Source: Staphylococcus arlettae
GTDB taxonomy: Bacteria; Bacillota; Bacilli; Staphylococcales; Staphylococcaceae
Reading direction: 5' to 3'
Assembly (NCBI RefSeq): GCF_002902345.1
Contig: NZ_PPQB01000029.1
Location: forward strand, 51,489 to 110,945
DNA length: 59,457 nucleotides
Below the pieces are notes generated by a model. That model did not search any database, had not been told where the DNA came from, and saw only the letters and a program-made list of their open reading frames with translations. This document shows positions 10,047 through 18,743 of this stretch, piece by piece. How positions within the stretch are numbered: position 1 is the first letter of the stretch; the number at the start of each line of letters is the position of its first letter. Position numbers and translations under genes: made by a program.

Positions 10047-10265
10047 GCGCCTGTGCAAGTGATGAATAATTAAGTCCAAGATTTAGTGTTTAATCAGAAA
10101 TACTAATATGTCTTAACTATGAAGCTTGTAGACGAGGAAGATAGTTATCGATTTTTCGGCGGATGCTATCTCGGATGTGGCTCATTCGTTATCTTATTAA
10201 GGAAAACACTAGGGCAACCTTGTGCACAAAGTTAATAAGTTAGCCATAAAACAAATAACGAAAAC
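10047..10265 (+). promoter_or_regulatory. glmS ribozyme/riboswitch
   Basis: Self-cleaving leader activated by glucosamine-6-phosphate. The conserved landmarks are present in order: AAAGCGCC with cleavage between A10046 and G10047, GACGAGG (near 10131), TTATCGA, TTTTCGGCGGATGC (about 10152-10168) and the pairing GATAG/CTATC that forms P2.1-type helices. Downstream, TTATTAA/TTAATAA and GGCT/AGCC arms (about 10178-10245) form the 3' accessory helices around CACTAGGGCAACCTTGTG. The 3' boundary is approximate. Cleavage leaves a 5'-OH end that triggers mRNA decay and lowers GlmS when the product is abundant. Confidence 0.93.
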
Positions 10266-10389
10266 GATTATACTGCAATAGGGGGATTTCTGTACTTTTT
10301 TAAGTGATTTATAATAATAAGCATCAATACAGTGAGAGCTATTTTTATACGAGAACCCCCTGTTGCTAGACAACTGGAGGAAATTAAAT

Positions 10390-12195
10390 ATGTGCGGAAT
10401 TGTTGGATATATTGGGCATGATAATGCCAAAGAATTATTATTAAAAGGTTTGGAAAAATTAGAATATAGAGGTTACGATTCAGCTGGTGTAGCTGTTGTG
10501 AATGAAGAAGGTACAACAGTATTTAAAGAAAAAGGTCGTATTGCAGAGTTAAGAAAAGTAACTGATAGTGAAAATACAGACGGTAATGTGGGTATTGGTC
10601 ATACACGTTGGGCAACACATGGCGTACCAAACCATGAAAACTCACATCCTCACCAATCAGCGACTGAACGTTTTACTTTAGTTCACAACGGTGTCATTGA
10701 AAACTATGAAGAATTAAAAAATGAATATTTAGCAGATGTAACATTTTTATCTGATACAGATACTGAAGTAATTGTACAATTAGTTGAACATTTCTCAAAT
10801 CAAGGTTTAGAAACTGAAGCGGCTTTTAGTAAAGTTGTATCTTTATTAGAAGGTTCTTATGCTTTAGGTTTAATCGATAGCCACGATAATGAAACAATTT
10901 TTGTAGCTAAAAATAAATCTCCATTATTAATTGGTGTCGGCGATGATTTTAATGTTATTGCGTCAGATGCACTTGCAATGTTAACAGTAACAAATCAATA
11001 TAAAGAAATTCATGACCATGAAATTGTTATTGTTAAAAGAGATAAAGTAATCATTAAAGATCAAAATGGCCAAGAACAAGAGCGTGCAGCTTATACTGCT
11101 GAAATTGATGCAGCAGATGCTGAAAAAGGTGTTTATGATCATTATATGTTGAAAGAAATTCATGAACAACCAGCTGTAATGCGTCGTATCATTCAAGAAT
11201 ATCAAGATGACAATGGTGAATTGAAAATTGATAAAGATATTGTTAAAGATGTAGCACAAGCTGATAGAATTTATGTTATTGCAGCAGGTACAAGTTACCA
11301 TGCAGGTCTTGTTGGTAAAGAATTCATTGAAAAATGGGCAGGTGTACCAACAGAAGTACATGTAGCGTCAGAATTTGTTTACAACATGCCACTATTATCA
11401 GAAAAACCATTATTCATTTACATTTCACAATCTGGTGAAACAGCAGATAGTCGTGCAGTATTAGTAGAAACTAATAAATTAGGACATAAATCATTAACGA
11501 TAACAAATGTACCTGGCTCAACGTTATCACGTGAAGCAAATCATACATTATTGTTACATGCTGGTCCTGAAATAGCTGTAGCTTCAACTAAGGCATACAC
11601 AGCACAAATTGCTGTATTATCAATCTTGTCACAAATTGTTGCTAAAGAACATGGTAAAGAATCAGAAATCGATTTATTACGTGAATTAGCAAAAGTAACA
11701 ACGGCGATCGAGGCAATTGTTGATGATGCTGATGTAATGGAACAAGTAGCGACTGATTACTTAAGAACAACAAGAAATGCTTTCTTTATCGGCCGTACTA
11801 TTGATTATAATGTTAGTTTAGAAGGCGCGTTGAAACTTAAAGAAATTTCATATATCCAGGCTGAAGGTTTTGCTGGTGGCGAATTGAAACACGGTACAAT
11901 AGCTCTTATTGAAGATGGTACACCTGTTGTTGCCTTAGCAACTCAAGAGAAGGTAAACTTATCAATTCGTGGTAATGTGAAAGAAGTTGTAGCACGTGGA
12001 GCAAATCCATGTATTATTTCAATGGAAGGTCTTAATAAGGACGGAGATACTTATGTCATTCCTCATGTACACGAGTTATTAACTCCATTAGTATCAGTTG
12101 TAGCGTTGCAATTAATTTCTTATTATGCAGCATTACACAGAGACTTAGATGTTGATAAACCACGTAACTTAGCAAAATCAGTTACAGTTGAATAA
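10390..12195 (+). CDS. glmS: Glutamine-fructose-6-phosphate aminotransferase (isomerizing)
   Basis: Makes glucosamine-6-phosphate from fructose-6-phosphate and glutamine, the first committed step of amino-sugar synthesis. The 601-residue enzyme begins MCGIVGYIG, so Cys2 becomes the N-terminal nucleophile after Met removal. This fixes the start at 10390, not at the upstream in-frame codon, and CTGGAGG precedes it. The N-terminal glutaminase domain (to about 240) includes GHTRWATHG and HNGVIENY. Two SIS sugar-phosphate isomerase domains follow ([36 protein letters not shown]), and the C terminus is KSVTVE. Expression is governed by the upstream ribozyme. Its product feeds GlmM, whose gene is on the other side of the mtl operon. 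Confidence 0.98.
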   Translation: MCGIVGYIGHDNAKELLLKGLEKLEYRGYDSAGVAVVNEEGTTVFKEKGRIAELRKVTDSENTDGNVGIGHTRWATHGVPNHENSHPHQSATERFTLVHNGVIENYEELKNEYLADVTFLSDTDTEVIVQLVEHFSNQGLETEAAFSKVVSLLEGSYALGLIDSHDNETIFVAKNKSPLLIGVGDDFNVIASDALAMLTVTNQYKEIHDHEIVIVKRDKVIIKDQNGQEQERAAYTAEIDAADAEKGVYDHYMLKEIHEQPAVMRRIIQEYQDDNGELKIDKDIVKDVAQADRIYVIAAGTSYHAGLVGKEFIEKWAGVPTEVHVASEFVYNMPLLSEKPLFIYISQSGETADSRAVLVETNKLGHKSLTITNVPGSTLSREANHTLLLHAGPEIAVASTKAYTAQIAVLSILSQIVAKEHGKESEIDLLRELAKVTTAIEAIVDDADVMEQVATDYLRTTRNAFFIGRTIDYNVSLEGALKLKEISYIQAEGFAGGELKHGTIALIEDGTPVVALATQEKVNLSIRGNVKEVVARGANPCIISMEGLNKDGDTYVIPHVHELLTPLVSVVALQLISYYAALHRDLDVDKPRNLAKSVTVE

Positions 12196-12211
12196 TTAAT
12201 ACACATATTAA

Positions 12212-12250
12212 AGTAGAATCATATGATATTTGTCATATGGTTCTATTTTT
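12212..12250 (+). terminator. Terminator of glmS
   Basis: A 13-bp stem (12214-12226 with 12233-12245, one G-T pair) and a 6-base loop, followed by TTTTT. Confidence 0.85.
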
Positions 12251-12315
12251 ATCTGCTATATTAAATGGTAAACTATGGATATTAACTAAAGTTAACGCAA
12301 AGTGAGGTGTCGCTA

Positions 12316-12666
12316 ATGTCACAACCAAAAATATATACGATGGCTGTCAATAAAGTGTATCCACATTATGTCACGAAAGTTGAGAAAAAAGGTAGAACGC
12401 AAGATGAAGTAGATGAAGTGATCAGTTGGCTAACGGGTTACGATATTAAAACGTTGCATCAACAACTAAATGCTGATGTTGATTTTGAAACATTTTTTGC
12501 TGAAGCTCCTCGATTAAATCCATCAAGACGGAACATAACAGGTGTGATATGTGGTGTAAGAGTAGAAAATATGGAAGAAAGCTTAATGAAAGAAATTAGA
12601 TATTTGGATAAATTAATTGATGATGTGGCTAAAGGTAAGTCGTTGGCTACTATACTTGATAAGTAA
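12316..12666 (+). CDS. DUF2200 family protein
   Basis: A 116-residue soluble protein of unknown function. The sequence [28 protein letters not shown] with later GYD and [17 protein letters not shown] matches the DUF2200 family as I remember it (small, single-domain, widespread). No catalytic motif is obvious. The ATG at 12316 is preferred over the in-frame GTG at 12307 because GTGAGGTG is the ribosome site and lies at proper distance from the ATG. A 43-base gap separates it from the ABC ATPase that follows, and they may be co-transcribed. Confidence 0.85.
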   Translation: MSQPKIYTMAVNKVYPHYVTKVEKKGRTQDEVDEVISWLTGYDIKTLHQQLNADVDFETFFAEAPRLNPSRRNITGVICGVRVENMEESLMKEIRYLDKLIDDVAKGKSLATILDK

Positions 12667-12709
12667 TATTATTATCTAAGTAAAAACAAGATAGAAAGCG
12701 GTGACACGT

Positions 12710-13492
12710 ATGTTGGTTGATTTGGAACACATTGCACGACGTAAACAAGGGAACAATATCTTGTCTGATGTTTCATGGCAAATTCATAAAGGGGAACATT
12801 GGATGTTGTATGGTTTAAATGGTGCTGGCAAAACAACTTTGCTTAATATTTTAAATGCTTATGAACCTAATACAGCAGGCAAGATGACATTATTTGGTAT
12901 GACACCAGGTAAAATTGGTTATTCTGCAGAAAATGTACGTAGTCATATTGGATTTGTATCGCATAGTTTAATGAATCGATTTCAAGATGGGGAGCGAGTA
13001 CTTGATGTAGTTATCAGTGGAGCTTTTAAATCTATAGGTGTGTTTCAACAACCAACTGAAAGCCATAAGGAAGCTGCGCAAACTTATTTAGCGCAATTAG
13101 GTATGACAGAATTTGAACAACAATATTATGGCTATTTATCTACAGGGGAACGTCAGCGCGTATTAATAGCACGTGCTTTAATGGGGAATCCATCGTTACT
13201 TGTGCTAGATGAACCTGCTACCGGATTAGATTTTATTGCTAGGGAAAGCTTGCTACAAGCGTTAGAACAAATGTATGTCGATAATCCTGACTTAGCAGTT
13301 ATTTATGTGACTCATTTTGTTGAAGAAATTACACCACAAATTGATAAGGGCTTATTACTGAAAAATGGCGTTTGCTATAAAGCGGGACCAATAACTGAAA
13401 TATTGAACGACACTACATTATCGGAATTTTTTAATAAAAATGTTAAAGTAGCTTATCAAAATAATAGATATGCACTTTTTAGTAATGATTAA
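12710..13492 (+). CDS. ABC transporter ATP-binding protein, YlmA-like
   Basis: A 260-residue ABC ATPase. Walker A is GLNGAGKTT (35-43), the signature is the variant LSTGE (YLSTGERQRVLIARAL), Walker B is LLVLDEPATGLD and the switch histidine is in VIYVTHFVEE. The LSTGE signature and the overall sequence resemble YlmA/ModF-like ATPases annotated as molybdate-type. No permease or substrate-binding gene is adjacent, so the substrate is unknown and a transport role is not assured. ATG 12710 is preferred over GTG 12701, which falls on the ribosome site. Confidence 0.85.
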   Translation: MLVDLEHIARRKQGNNILSDVSWQIHKGEHWMLYGLNGAGKTTLLNILNAYEPNTAGKMTLFGMTPGKIGYSAENVRSHIGFVSHSLMNRFQDGERVLDVVISGAFKSIGVFQQPTESHKEAAQTYLAQLGMTEFEQQYYGYLSTGERQRVLIARALMGNPSLLVLDEPATGLDFIARESLLQALEQMYVDNPDLAVIYVTHFVEEITPQIDKGLLLKNGVCYKAGPITEILNDTTLSEFFNKNVKVAYQNNRYALFSND

Positions 13493-13513
13493 ACAAGAGC
13501 TGGAGGATATGAA

Positions 13514-14371
13514 ATGACTAAAGTTAAAGCAATTTTTTTAGATATGGATGGGACAATTTTACATAAAGATAATTTTGTGAGTGATACTACAGTCCGTACT
13601 ATTGATGCACTAAAAAAACAAGGATATAAAGTGTTTTTAGCAACAGGCAGAGCACATAATGAAATTCATCATTTAGTACCAGAAAATTTTAGTGTAGATG
13701 GCATTGTTAGTTCAAATGGGACGCTAGGTATGGTTGATGATAAAGAAGTATTTAAACATAGTTTAACTTTAGCATCAGTCACACAAATTGTTGAAAAAGC
13801 ACGACAACAAGGTATTTACTATGAGGTATTTCCTTTTGATTCAACACGCGTTATTTTAGCGGAAGACAAACGATGGGCAATGACGATGTTTGAGGCTGAT
13901 ACCCCGCCTGGAAATGTAGGGGAAAGTGAATGGTTTTCAAGAAAAGATGCGATCAAAGACAAGGTAGAATGGGTTACAGAATTGGTAGACCAAAAATTTT
14001 CGAAAATTTATTTATTTTCACCTGAATACGATAAAATCACAGCATTTAGAGCAATGTTAGGTGAAGAAAAAGAAAATCTCAGTATTAGTGTGTCAAATTC
14101 ATCCCGCTTTAATGCAGAAACAATGCCATATAACGTTGATAAAGGTACGGGCATTAAAGAAATGATAGAGTATTTTGGTATTAAACAAAGTGAAACATTA
14201 GTAATTGGTGATAGTGATAACGATCGTGCGATGTTTGCATTTGGTCAGCACACCGTCGCAATGAAAAATGCACGCCCAGAAATTCAAGCACTTTGCGATG
14301 AAGTGACGTCTTTAACTAATGAAGAAGATGGTGCAGCACATTATTTACAACAAAAGTTTTTAACGTTATAA
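13514..14371 (+). CDS. Cof-type HAD-IIB phosphatase
   Basis: A 285-residue cytoplasmic haloacid dehalogenase-superfamily hydrolase, probably acting on small phosphorylated metabolites. Motif I is DMDGT (D10 nucleophile, D12 acid/base), motif II is the serine in SSNGT, motif III is the lysine before KGTGIKEMIEYFG and motif IV is GDSDND (232-237). The large type IIB cap lies between motifs II and III. CTGGAGGATATGAA precedes the ATG, 21 bases after the ABC gene, so it is likely the last gene of that small operon. The substrate cannot be predicted from the sequence. Confidence 0.9.
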   Translation: MTKVKAIFLDMDGTILHKDNFVSDTTVRTIDALKKQGYKVFLATGRAHNEIHHLVPENFSVDGIVSSNGTLGMVDDKEVFKHSLTLASVTQIVEKARQQGIYYEVFPFDSTRVILAEDKRWAMTMFEADTPPGNVGESEWFSRKDAIKDKVEWVTELVDQKFSKIYLFSPEYDKITAFRAMLGEEKENLSISVSNSSRFNAETMPYNVDKGTGIKEMIEYFGIKQSETLVIGDSDNDRAMFAFGQHTVAMKNARPEIQALCDEVTSLTNEEDGAAHYLQQKFLTL

Positions 14372-14431
14372 CATAGAGCAAAAGTTAAGACATTGATTTT
14401 TATTAAAATAAATAATAACGTTTAAGATAAT

Positions 14432-14472
14432 AAAAATGACTAATCCTTTAAATAAAGGATTAGTCATTTTTT
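14432..14472. terminator. Bidirectional terminator between convergent genes
   Basis: A 17-bp perfect stem (14433-14449 with 14454-14470) with a 4-base loop is flanked by A-run and T-run. It can serve the HAD gene (plus) and the membrane protein gene (minus). Confidence 0.85.
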
Positions 14473-14516
14473 AGGATGACTTTAAATAAGTCTCCTACAT
14501 TTTAATTACACACTAA

Positions 14517-15599
14517 TTATTCTTTTTTATCTTTGATATCTTTTGTGACATCTTCAGCTTTTGATTGAGTATCAGAAGCTTGTTTTTTTGCGTCATCTTT
14601 AATATTTGATGATGCAGTGGTGTCATCAGTTGTTTGTTGTTTTACTTGATTAGTTAAGCTCTTGTCATCACTTTTTTTCTTTTTACTAGATGCTAAGTTA
14701 GCAGTTGAACCATCTTCAATATGATATTGGATAATTGCTAACAAGTTAATATAGTAAACAACTAAACGAATAACAATAACTAAAATTGTAATTGCATAAG
14801 CTAGCGCTACTGCTACAGTTTGAGATATGCCACCAGTTAAAATATTAACTAATTGACTTATTGGGTTAGCAAATAATATAACAATTAAATTAAGTAATAA
14901 TAATCCTAAATAAAATTTAAACCAAGTTTTATTACCATTTTTAATTTTTGCAAATCCTTGTTTAACTGATTTCCATGCGCCTAAATTAGGGTTTTTCACA
15001 AAGGATAAAGTATAGTTAACGATGATGACAACAAATAGCCAATAAACAAATGATAGGATAAACACTAGAACTGTGGCTGCGATAATTTGTATAGTTAATG
15101 AAATACCTAAAGCATTTGATGAGCTACTGATAGGACCTTGTAATGCAGAGAATCCTTTAACTATTAAAAAGTTAAGCAATTTACCTAATAATAAATTTAC
15201 TAGCATTAATACGATGAAAAATATTAATGTGATTAATCCTAAAATTACAGATTTTAGATATTTACCTTTTTTAAATGTTGAAAAAATATCTGTGAATTTA
15301 GTATTTTGCTTTGTTAAAGCTTTATCTATAGTATATAGTACACTTGAAATTAGTGGATAGCCAATGAATAAAAATACTACTAATGGTATGATAATGGCTA
15401 ATATAATCATAAATATAGATGAACCTATGGGTTGTTGTGTTGCTTGTGCTATCGCAAATTTATAGATAGCTGGTTGAACTGGTAAGACAGCAAGATATGC
15501 TAATATCATTGCTATGAGAAAACCTACTATAGTAAACATTAAAATTTTCCCATTTTGTGGTTTGGCATTTCGTATAGCAAGTTTATGAAATTTAAACAA
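14517..15599 (-). CDS. Multi-pass membrane protein with charged C-terminal tail, unknown function
   Basis: I do not recognise the family. The 360 residues show about six to seven hydrophobic segments (near 20-45, 55-90, 115-145, 165-200, 225-255 and 260-295). A roughly 60-residue hydrophilic tail from about 303 follows, very rich in Lys, Asp, Ser and Thr (KKKKSDDKS ... KDIKDKKE), probably disordered and cytoplasmic. The start appears to be TTG at 15599, ten bases after AAGGAG; the upstream frame closes at once with TAA. It is a single gene between a convergent HAD gene and a divergent metallophosphoesterase gene. The topology is reminiscent of bacterial integral membrane proteins of the DUF975/YciC type, but I cannot confirm that. 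Confidence 0.8.
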   Translation of the reverse strand: MFKFHKLAIRNAKPQNGKILMFTIVGFLIAMILAYLAVLPVQPAIYKFAIAQATQQPIGSSIFMIILAIIIPLVVFLFIGYPLISSVLYTIDKALTKQNTKFTDIFSTFKKGKYLKSVILGLITLIFFIVLMLVNLLLGKLLNFLIVKGFSALQGPISSSSNALGISLTIQIIAATVLVFILSFVYWLFVVIIVNYTLSFVKNPNLGAWKSVKQGFAKIKNGNKTWFKFYLGLLLLNLIVILFANPISQLVNILTGGISQTVAVALAYAITILVIVIRLVVYYINLLAIIQYHIEDGSTANLASSKKKKSDDKSLTNQVKQQTTDDTTASSNIKDDAKKQASDTQSKAEDVTKDIKDKKE

Positions 15600-15729
15600 A
15601 ATTTAAGCACTCCTTTTTAGTGATATAATCACAATATCAAAAAAATGAAATTTTTAAAATTAATAGGTAACAAAACAGGTATAAAATGTTAAAATGTCCT
15701 AATGAGAAATAATGAAAGGAGACATCATC

Positions 15730-16461
15730 ATGAAATTTGCAGTTATTACTGATGTACATGGTAATTTTGATGCACTCGAAGCGGTATTAGATGATATTGA
15801 TAGAAAAGGCGATGTAGATAAAATTTATAATCTTGGAGATAATATTGGTGTGGGTCATGAAACGAATAAAGTTCTAGATTATATTTTTGACAGAGATGAC
15901 ATGGAAATTATTGCCGGCAATCATGATGAAGCGGTTATGTCGTTAGTTAACGATACTCCTTACCCAGAAGATTTAAAAGATAAATTTTTTGAACATCATC
16001 AGTGGATTGAAAATCATTTAGATGAAGATTATTATGACAAATTAAATGAATTACCGAGAGTAATAGAGAAAAAATTTGGAAATAAAAAAGTTTTATTTAT
16101 TCATTATGAAATACCGAATGAGCAGTTGAGTGCACCGATTGATAAACAACCATTCAGTCCAATCACTGAACCTACAGAAGAAGCAATGCAAACGTTATTT
16201 AGTGATAAACAAGCTGATTTAATTGTTTTTGGCCATAATCATACAGTTCATTTGTTTGATGACAAAGAAAAGATATATTTTAATCCAGGAGCAGTGGGAT
16301 TAAACAATGGTGCTCATGCTGTTTATGGATTGGTTACTATTGAAGAGGATGTCATCTCTATTGACCGAGTTAAAGTAGCATATGATAATGAAGAATTTTT
16401 ACGTGGGTTTGATGAAAAACAAGTACCTGGTAAATCATTAATTTTTGATAAATTTCTATAA
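15730..16461 (+). CDS. Calcineurin-like metallophosphoesterase (YfcE/MJ0936-like)
   Basis: A 243-residue cytoplasmic metal-dependent phosphoesterase. The two-metal motifs appear in order: D8-x-H10 in DVHGN, GDNIG, GNHDE, a histidine in LFIHYE and the terminal FGHNHTVH. The family hydrolyses phosphodiesters or phosphoproteins (ApaH/YfcE fold); the substrate here is unknown. The start is ATG 15730, nine bases after AAAGGAG; the in-frame ATG at 15712 overlaps that ribosome site and is rejected. Confidence 0.9.
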   Translation: MKFAVITDVHGNFDALEAVLDDIDRKGDVDKIYNLGDNIGVGHETNKVLDYIFDRDDMEIIAGNHDEAVMSLVNDTPYPEDLKDKFFEHHQWIENHLDEDYYDKLNELPRVIEKKFGNKKVLFIHYEIPNEQLSAPIDKQPFSPITEPTEEAMQTLFSDKQADLIVFGHNHTVHLFDDKEKIYFNPGAVGLNNGAHAVYGLVTIEEDVISIDRVKVAYDNEEFLRGFDEKQVPGKSLIFDKFL

Positions 16462-16464
16462 TAT

Positions 16465-16523
16465 AAAGACACGATAAGTCACACCATATCAATTTATTAC
16501 GGTGTTTGCTTATCGTGTCTTTT
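16465..16523. terminator. Bidirectional terminator between the phosphoesterase gene and czrB
   Basis: Outer stem of 14 bp (16465-16478 with 16509-16522), with an inner ACACC/GGTGT pairing. It is flanked by A and T runs, so it serves both converging genes. Confidence 0.8.
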
Positions 16524-16527
16524 GTAA

Positions 16528-17454
16528 TTAATGCAATGTACATAATGTGTGATCGTCATGCTTATGTTTAGGTGTTTCTAATTGGATAGTCATATGTTGA
16601 ATATTTAAATGTGCTAGGTTATGTTCAATACGTTGTAAGATATACTCACAGTCATCAATACTTAATTTTGGGGAGACGACTGCATGACAGCTTAATGCAT
16701 TGATGTCATTAGAAATAGTCCATAAGTGACAATCATGTACTGCGATGATTTCTGGTTCTTCTGTTAATACGCTGATGGCAGTTTCCATATCAATGTTCGA
16801 CGGTGTACCTTCCATCAATATATTGACAGATGATTTTGTAATACCCCAGCCACTTTTAATAATTAATAACGATACGATAATACTAGCTATTGGATCGGCT
16901 AAAGTAAATCCCCAAATCCAAATGATGATAGCAGCAACGATTGCTCCTACAGAACCCAACAGATCTCCTAAGACATGTAAAAAAGCGCCACGCATATTGA
17001 TATTGTCTTTAGTATCGCCACCTTTAAACATAAGCGTAGCAACTATGACATTAACAATTAAGCCGATAACACTAATTATGAACATTTCTGTGGATTGGAC
17101 TTCGATTGGGTTAAACATACGTTTTATTGCTTCAATAATAATCATAATACCGATAACAAATAATGTAACACCATTAAACAACGCTGCTAAAATTTCAAAG
17201 CGCTTGTAACCAAATGTTTTGTTTAAAGTAGCATGTTTTTCCGCATAAATAAATGCAACTAAGGCTACGCCTAACGATATGGCATCACTAAACATGTGTA
17301 ACCCATCAGATAGTAAAGCTAAACTATTAGCTACAAACCCACCAATAATTTCTACTACCATAAAGATAGCAATAATTATGAATGAAAATAATAATACTTT
17401 TTTGTTATTTGTATGCACATGGCTATGATTGTGGTCGTGATTATGTGAAGACAT
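16528..17454 (-). CDS. czrB: Zinc/cobalt efflux cation diffusion facilitator CzrB
   Basis: Exports Zn2+ (and Co2+) in exchange for protons. The 308-residue CDF protein has a His-rich N terminus (SSHNHDHNHSHVH), six membrane helices with HxxxD metal sites in helix 2 (LHMFSDAISLG) and helix 5 (HVLGDLLGS), and a cytoplasmic C-terminal domain ending KHKHDDHTLCTLH. It follows the repressor gene czrA by 18 bases in one operon, driven from the czr operator-promoter. Substrate assignment rests on the partner CzrA and staphylococcal precedent. Confidence 0.94.
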   Translation of the reverse strand: MSSHNHDHNHSHVHTNNKKVLLFSFIIIAIFMVVEIIGGFVANSLALLSDGLHMFSDAISLGVALVAFIYAEKHATLNKTFGYKRFEILAALFNGVTLFVIGIMIIIEAIKRMFNPIEVQSTEMFIISVIGLIVNVIVATLMFKGGDTKDNINMRGAFLHVLGDLLGSVGAIVAAIIIWIWGFTLADPIASIIVSLLIIKSGWGITKSSVNILMEGTPSNIDMETAISVLTEEPEIIAVHDCHLWTISNDINALSCHAVVSPKLSIDDCEYILQRIEHNLAHLNIQHMTIQLETPKHKHDDHTLCTLH

Positions 17455-17472
17455 AAGTCATCCCTCTTTTCA

Positions 17473-17778
17473 TTATTGATGTTCAGCGTGGTGTAATGAT
17501 TGGTGTAGCAATGTAGTAACATGCGTATCATCAATTGTGTAAATCATTGATTGGCCTTGACGATTAGCTTTGACTAAATGTGCTTCTTTAAGTATACGTA
17601 ATTGGTGTGAAACATTAGATTGACTTATTTGTAACGTGTGAGAAATATGGCCTACACTGCATTCACCTTGTGATAATAAATTTACTATACGGATTCTAGT
17701 ACCATCACTTAGTGCTTTAAAAATGGTAGTGACTGTATCAAGAGAGTCTGGAGCTATATCAGTAAAATGTTGAGTCAA
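17473..17778 (-). CDS. czrA: ArsR-family zinc-sensing repressor CzrA
   Basis: Represses czrAB until it binds zinc. The 101-residue winged-helix protein has the recognition region SQSNVSHQLRILKE. The alpha-5 metal ligands are present as D84, H86, H97 and H100 (DDTHV ... HHAEH), matching the known S. aureus CzrA site, and the alpha-3N cysteines of the ArsR/SmtB types are absent. The initiation codon is TTG at 17778, six bases after AGAGGTG. It overlaps no other gene and lies immediately downstream of a long inverted repeat that should be its own operator. Confidence 0.95.
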   Translation of the reverse strand: MTQHFTDIAPDSLDTVTTIFKALSDGTRIRIVNLLSQGECSVGHISHTLQISQSNVSHQLRILKEAHLVKANRQGQSMIYTIDDTHVTTLLHQSLHHAEHQ

Positions 17779-17788
17779 ACAATCACCT

Positions 17789-17832
17789 CTTTATATTAAT
17801 ATATGTATTTATATTCATATATTAATATAAAG
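17789..17832 (-). promoter_or_regulatory. czr operator: 17-bp perfect inverted repeat
   Basis: CTTTATATTAATATATG (17789-17805) is mirrored exactly by CATATATTAATATAAAG (17816-17832) around a 10-bp spacer. It starts next to the CzrA ribosome site, so a bound dimer would block transcription and possibly also initiation of translation. The sequence is longer and more AT-rich than the 12-2-12 repeat described for ArsR-type sites, so the true half-sites may be an inner part. Confidence 0.6.
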
Positions 17833-17926
17833 CGTTACTCATGTCAAAAGTGAGCGTATTAGTTTTGTTTATTAGCAATTGGGTATATTCTGTATATTAA
17901 TTAGTAAATATGAGGAGGTATATGTA

Positions 17927-18580
17927 ATGAGTACTTTAGTTATCGGTGCTAATGGTGGTGTAGGTAAATATTTGATTCAGCAATTGCAAAATGCAGGTGA
18001 AACATTTACTGCTGGTGTTAGAAAAGAAGAACAAATAAATGATTTACAAGGAAAAGGGATAGATGCCAAACTTATCGATGTTGAAAATGATAGTATTGAG
18101 ACACTGACAGATAAATTTAAAGGATTCGATCAAGTTGTATTTTCAGTAGGTTCTGGTGGTAATACAGGTGCTGATAAAACAATTATTGTCGATTTAGATG
18201 GTGCTGTGAAAACTATCGAAGCAAGTAAAGCAAATCATGTGTCAAAATATGTGATGGTATCTACTTATGATTCTAGAAGAGAAGCATTTGATGAGAGTGG
18301 CGCATTAAAACCTTATACGATTGCCAAGCACTATGCGGATGAACATTTAAAACGTTCTGGTCTTAACTATGTCATTGTCCATCCAGGTGGTTTACTTGAT
18401 GAAGCGGGAACAGGTAGAGTTGATGCGGCTGCTTTCTTTGATGGCAAAGGAACTATACCTCGAGAAGATGTTGCCTCTGTAATTAGTCAAGTATTAACAA
18501 CAACAGGTTTCGATAATTCAGAATTCCAAATTATTAGTGGTACAGAAGAACTAACAACTGCAATTAATAAATTTAAATAA
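17927..18580 (+). CDS. NAD(P)-binding Rossmann protein, atypical SDR
   Basis: A 217-residue cytoplasmic protein. It opens with the dinucleotide-binding motif VIGANGGVGKYL and keeps the YVMVSTYDSR and YVIVHPGGLLDE segments of the atypical SDR (NmrA/YwnB-like) group. The family includes NAD(P)H-binding oxidoreductases and sensors; no specific reaction can be assigned. The ATG at 17927 follows GAGGAGG by 9 bases. The frame remains open for 16 codons upstream without a ribosome site, so the longer form is rejected. A terminator follows, so the gene is monocistronic. Confidence 0.88.
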   Translation: MSTLVIGANGGVGKYLIQQLQNAGETFTAGVRKEEQINDLQGKGIDAKLIDVENDSIETLTDKFKGFDQVVFSVGSGGNTGADKTIIVDLDGAVKTIEASKANHVSKYVMVSTYDSRREAFDESGALKPYTIAKHYADEHLKRSGLNYVIVHPGGLLDEAGTGRVDAAAFFDGKGTIPREDVASVISQVLTTTGFDNSEFQIISGTEELTTAINKFK

Positions 18581-18604
18581 TTGAATTGCATGTTAATCAT
18601 ATTT

Positions 18605-18660
18605 AGTGGGAAAATGAAATCAAATTTAGTTTGATTTGATTATTTTCCCACTCTTTTTTT
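18605..18660 (+). terminator. Terminator after the SDR gene
   Basis: Outer stem AGTGGGAAAAT/ATTTTCCCACT (18605-18615 with 18642-18652) with an inner AAATCAAA/TTTGATTT pairing, followed by a T run to about 18660. Confidence 0.85.
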
Positions 18661-18709
18661 ATTATTATATGGAAGAATTGACTTTCATTAATTATTAGTG
18701 CAAATAATT

Positions 18710-18718
18710 TGATATAAT
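18710..18718 (+). promoter_or_regulatory. Putative extended -10 promoter of the GntR gene
   Basis: TGATATAAT, an extended -10 element with no good -35 box, 26 bp before the ATG. Confidence 0.35.
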
Positions 18719-18743
18719 TGTGATATCGTAAGGGGGAGCTACA

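Noticed and set aside
10209..10516. Two minus-strand open frames over the glmS leader
   Set aside because: They lie antisense to the ribozyme and the start of glmS, have no ribosome sites, and their text is low-complexity Leu/Ile/Ser.
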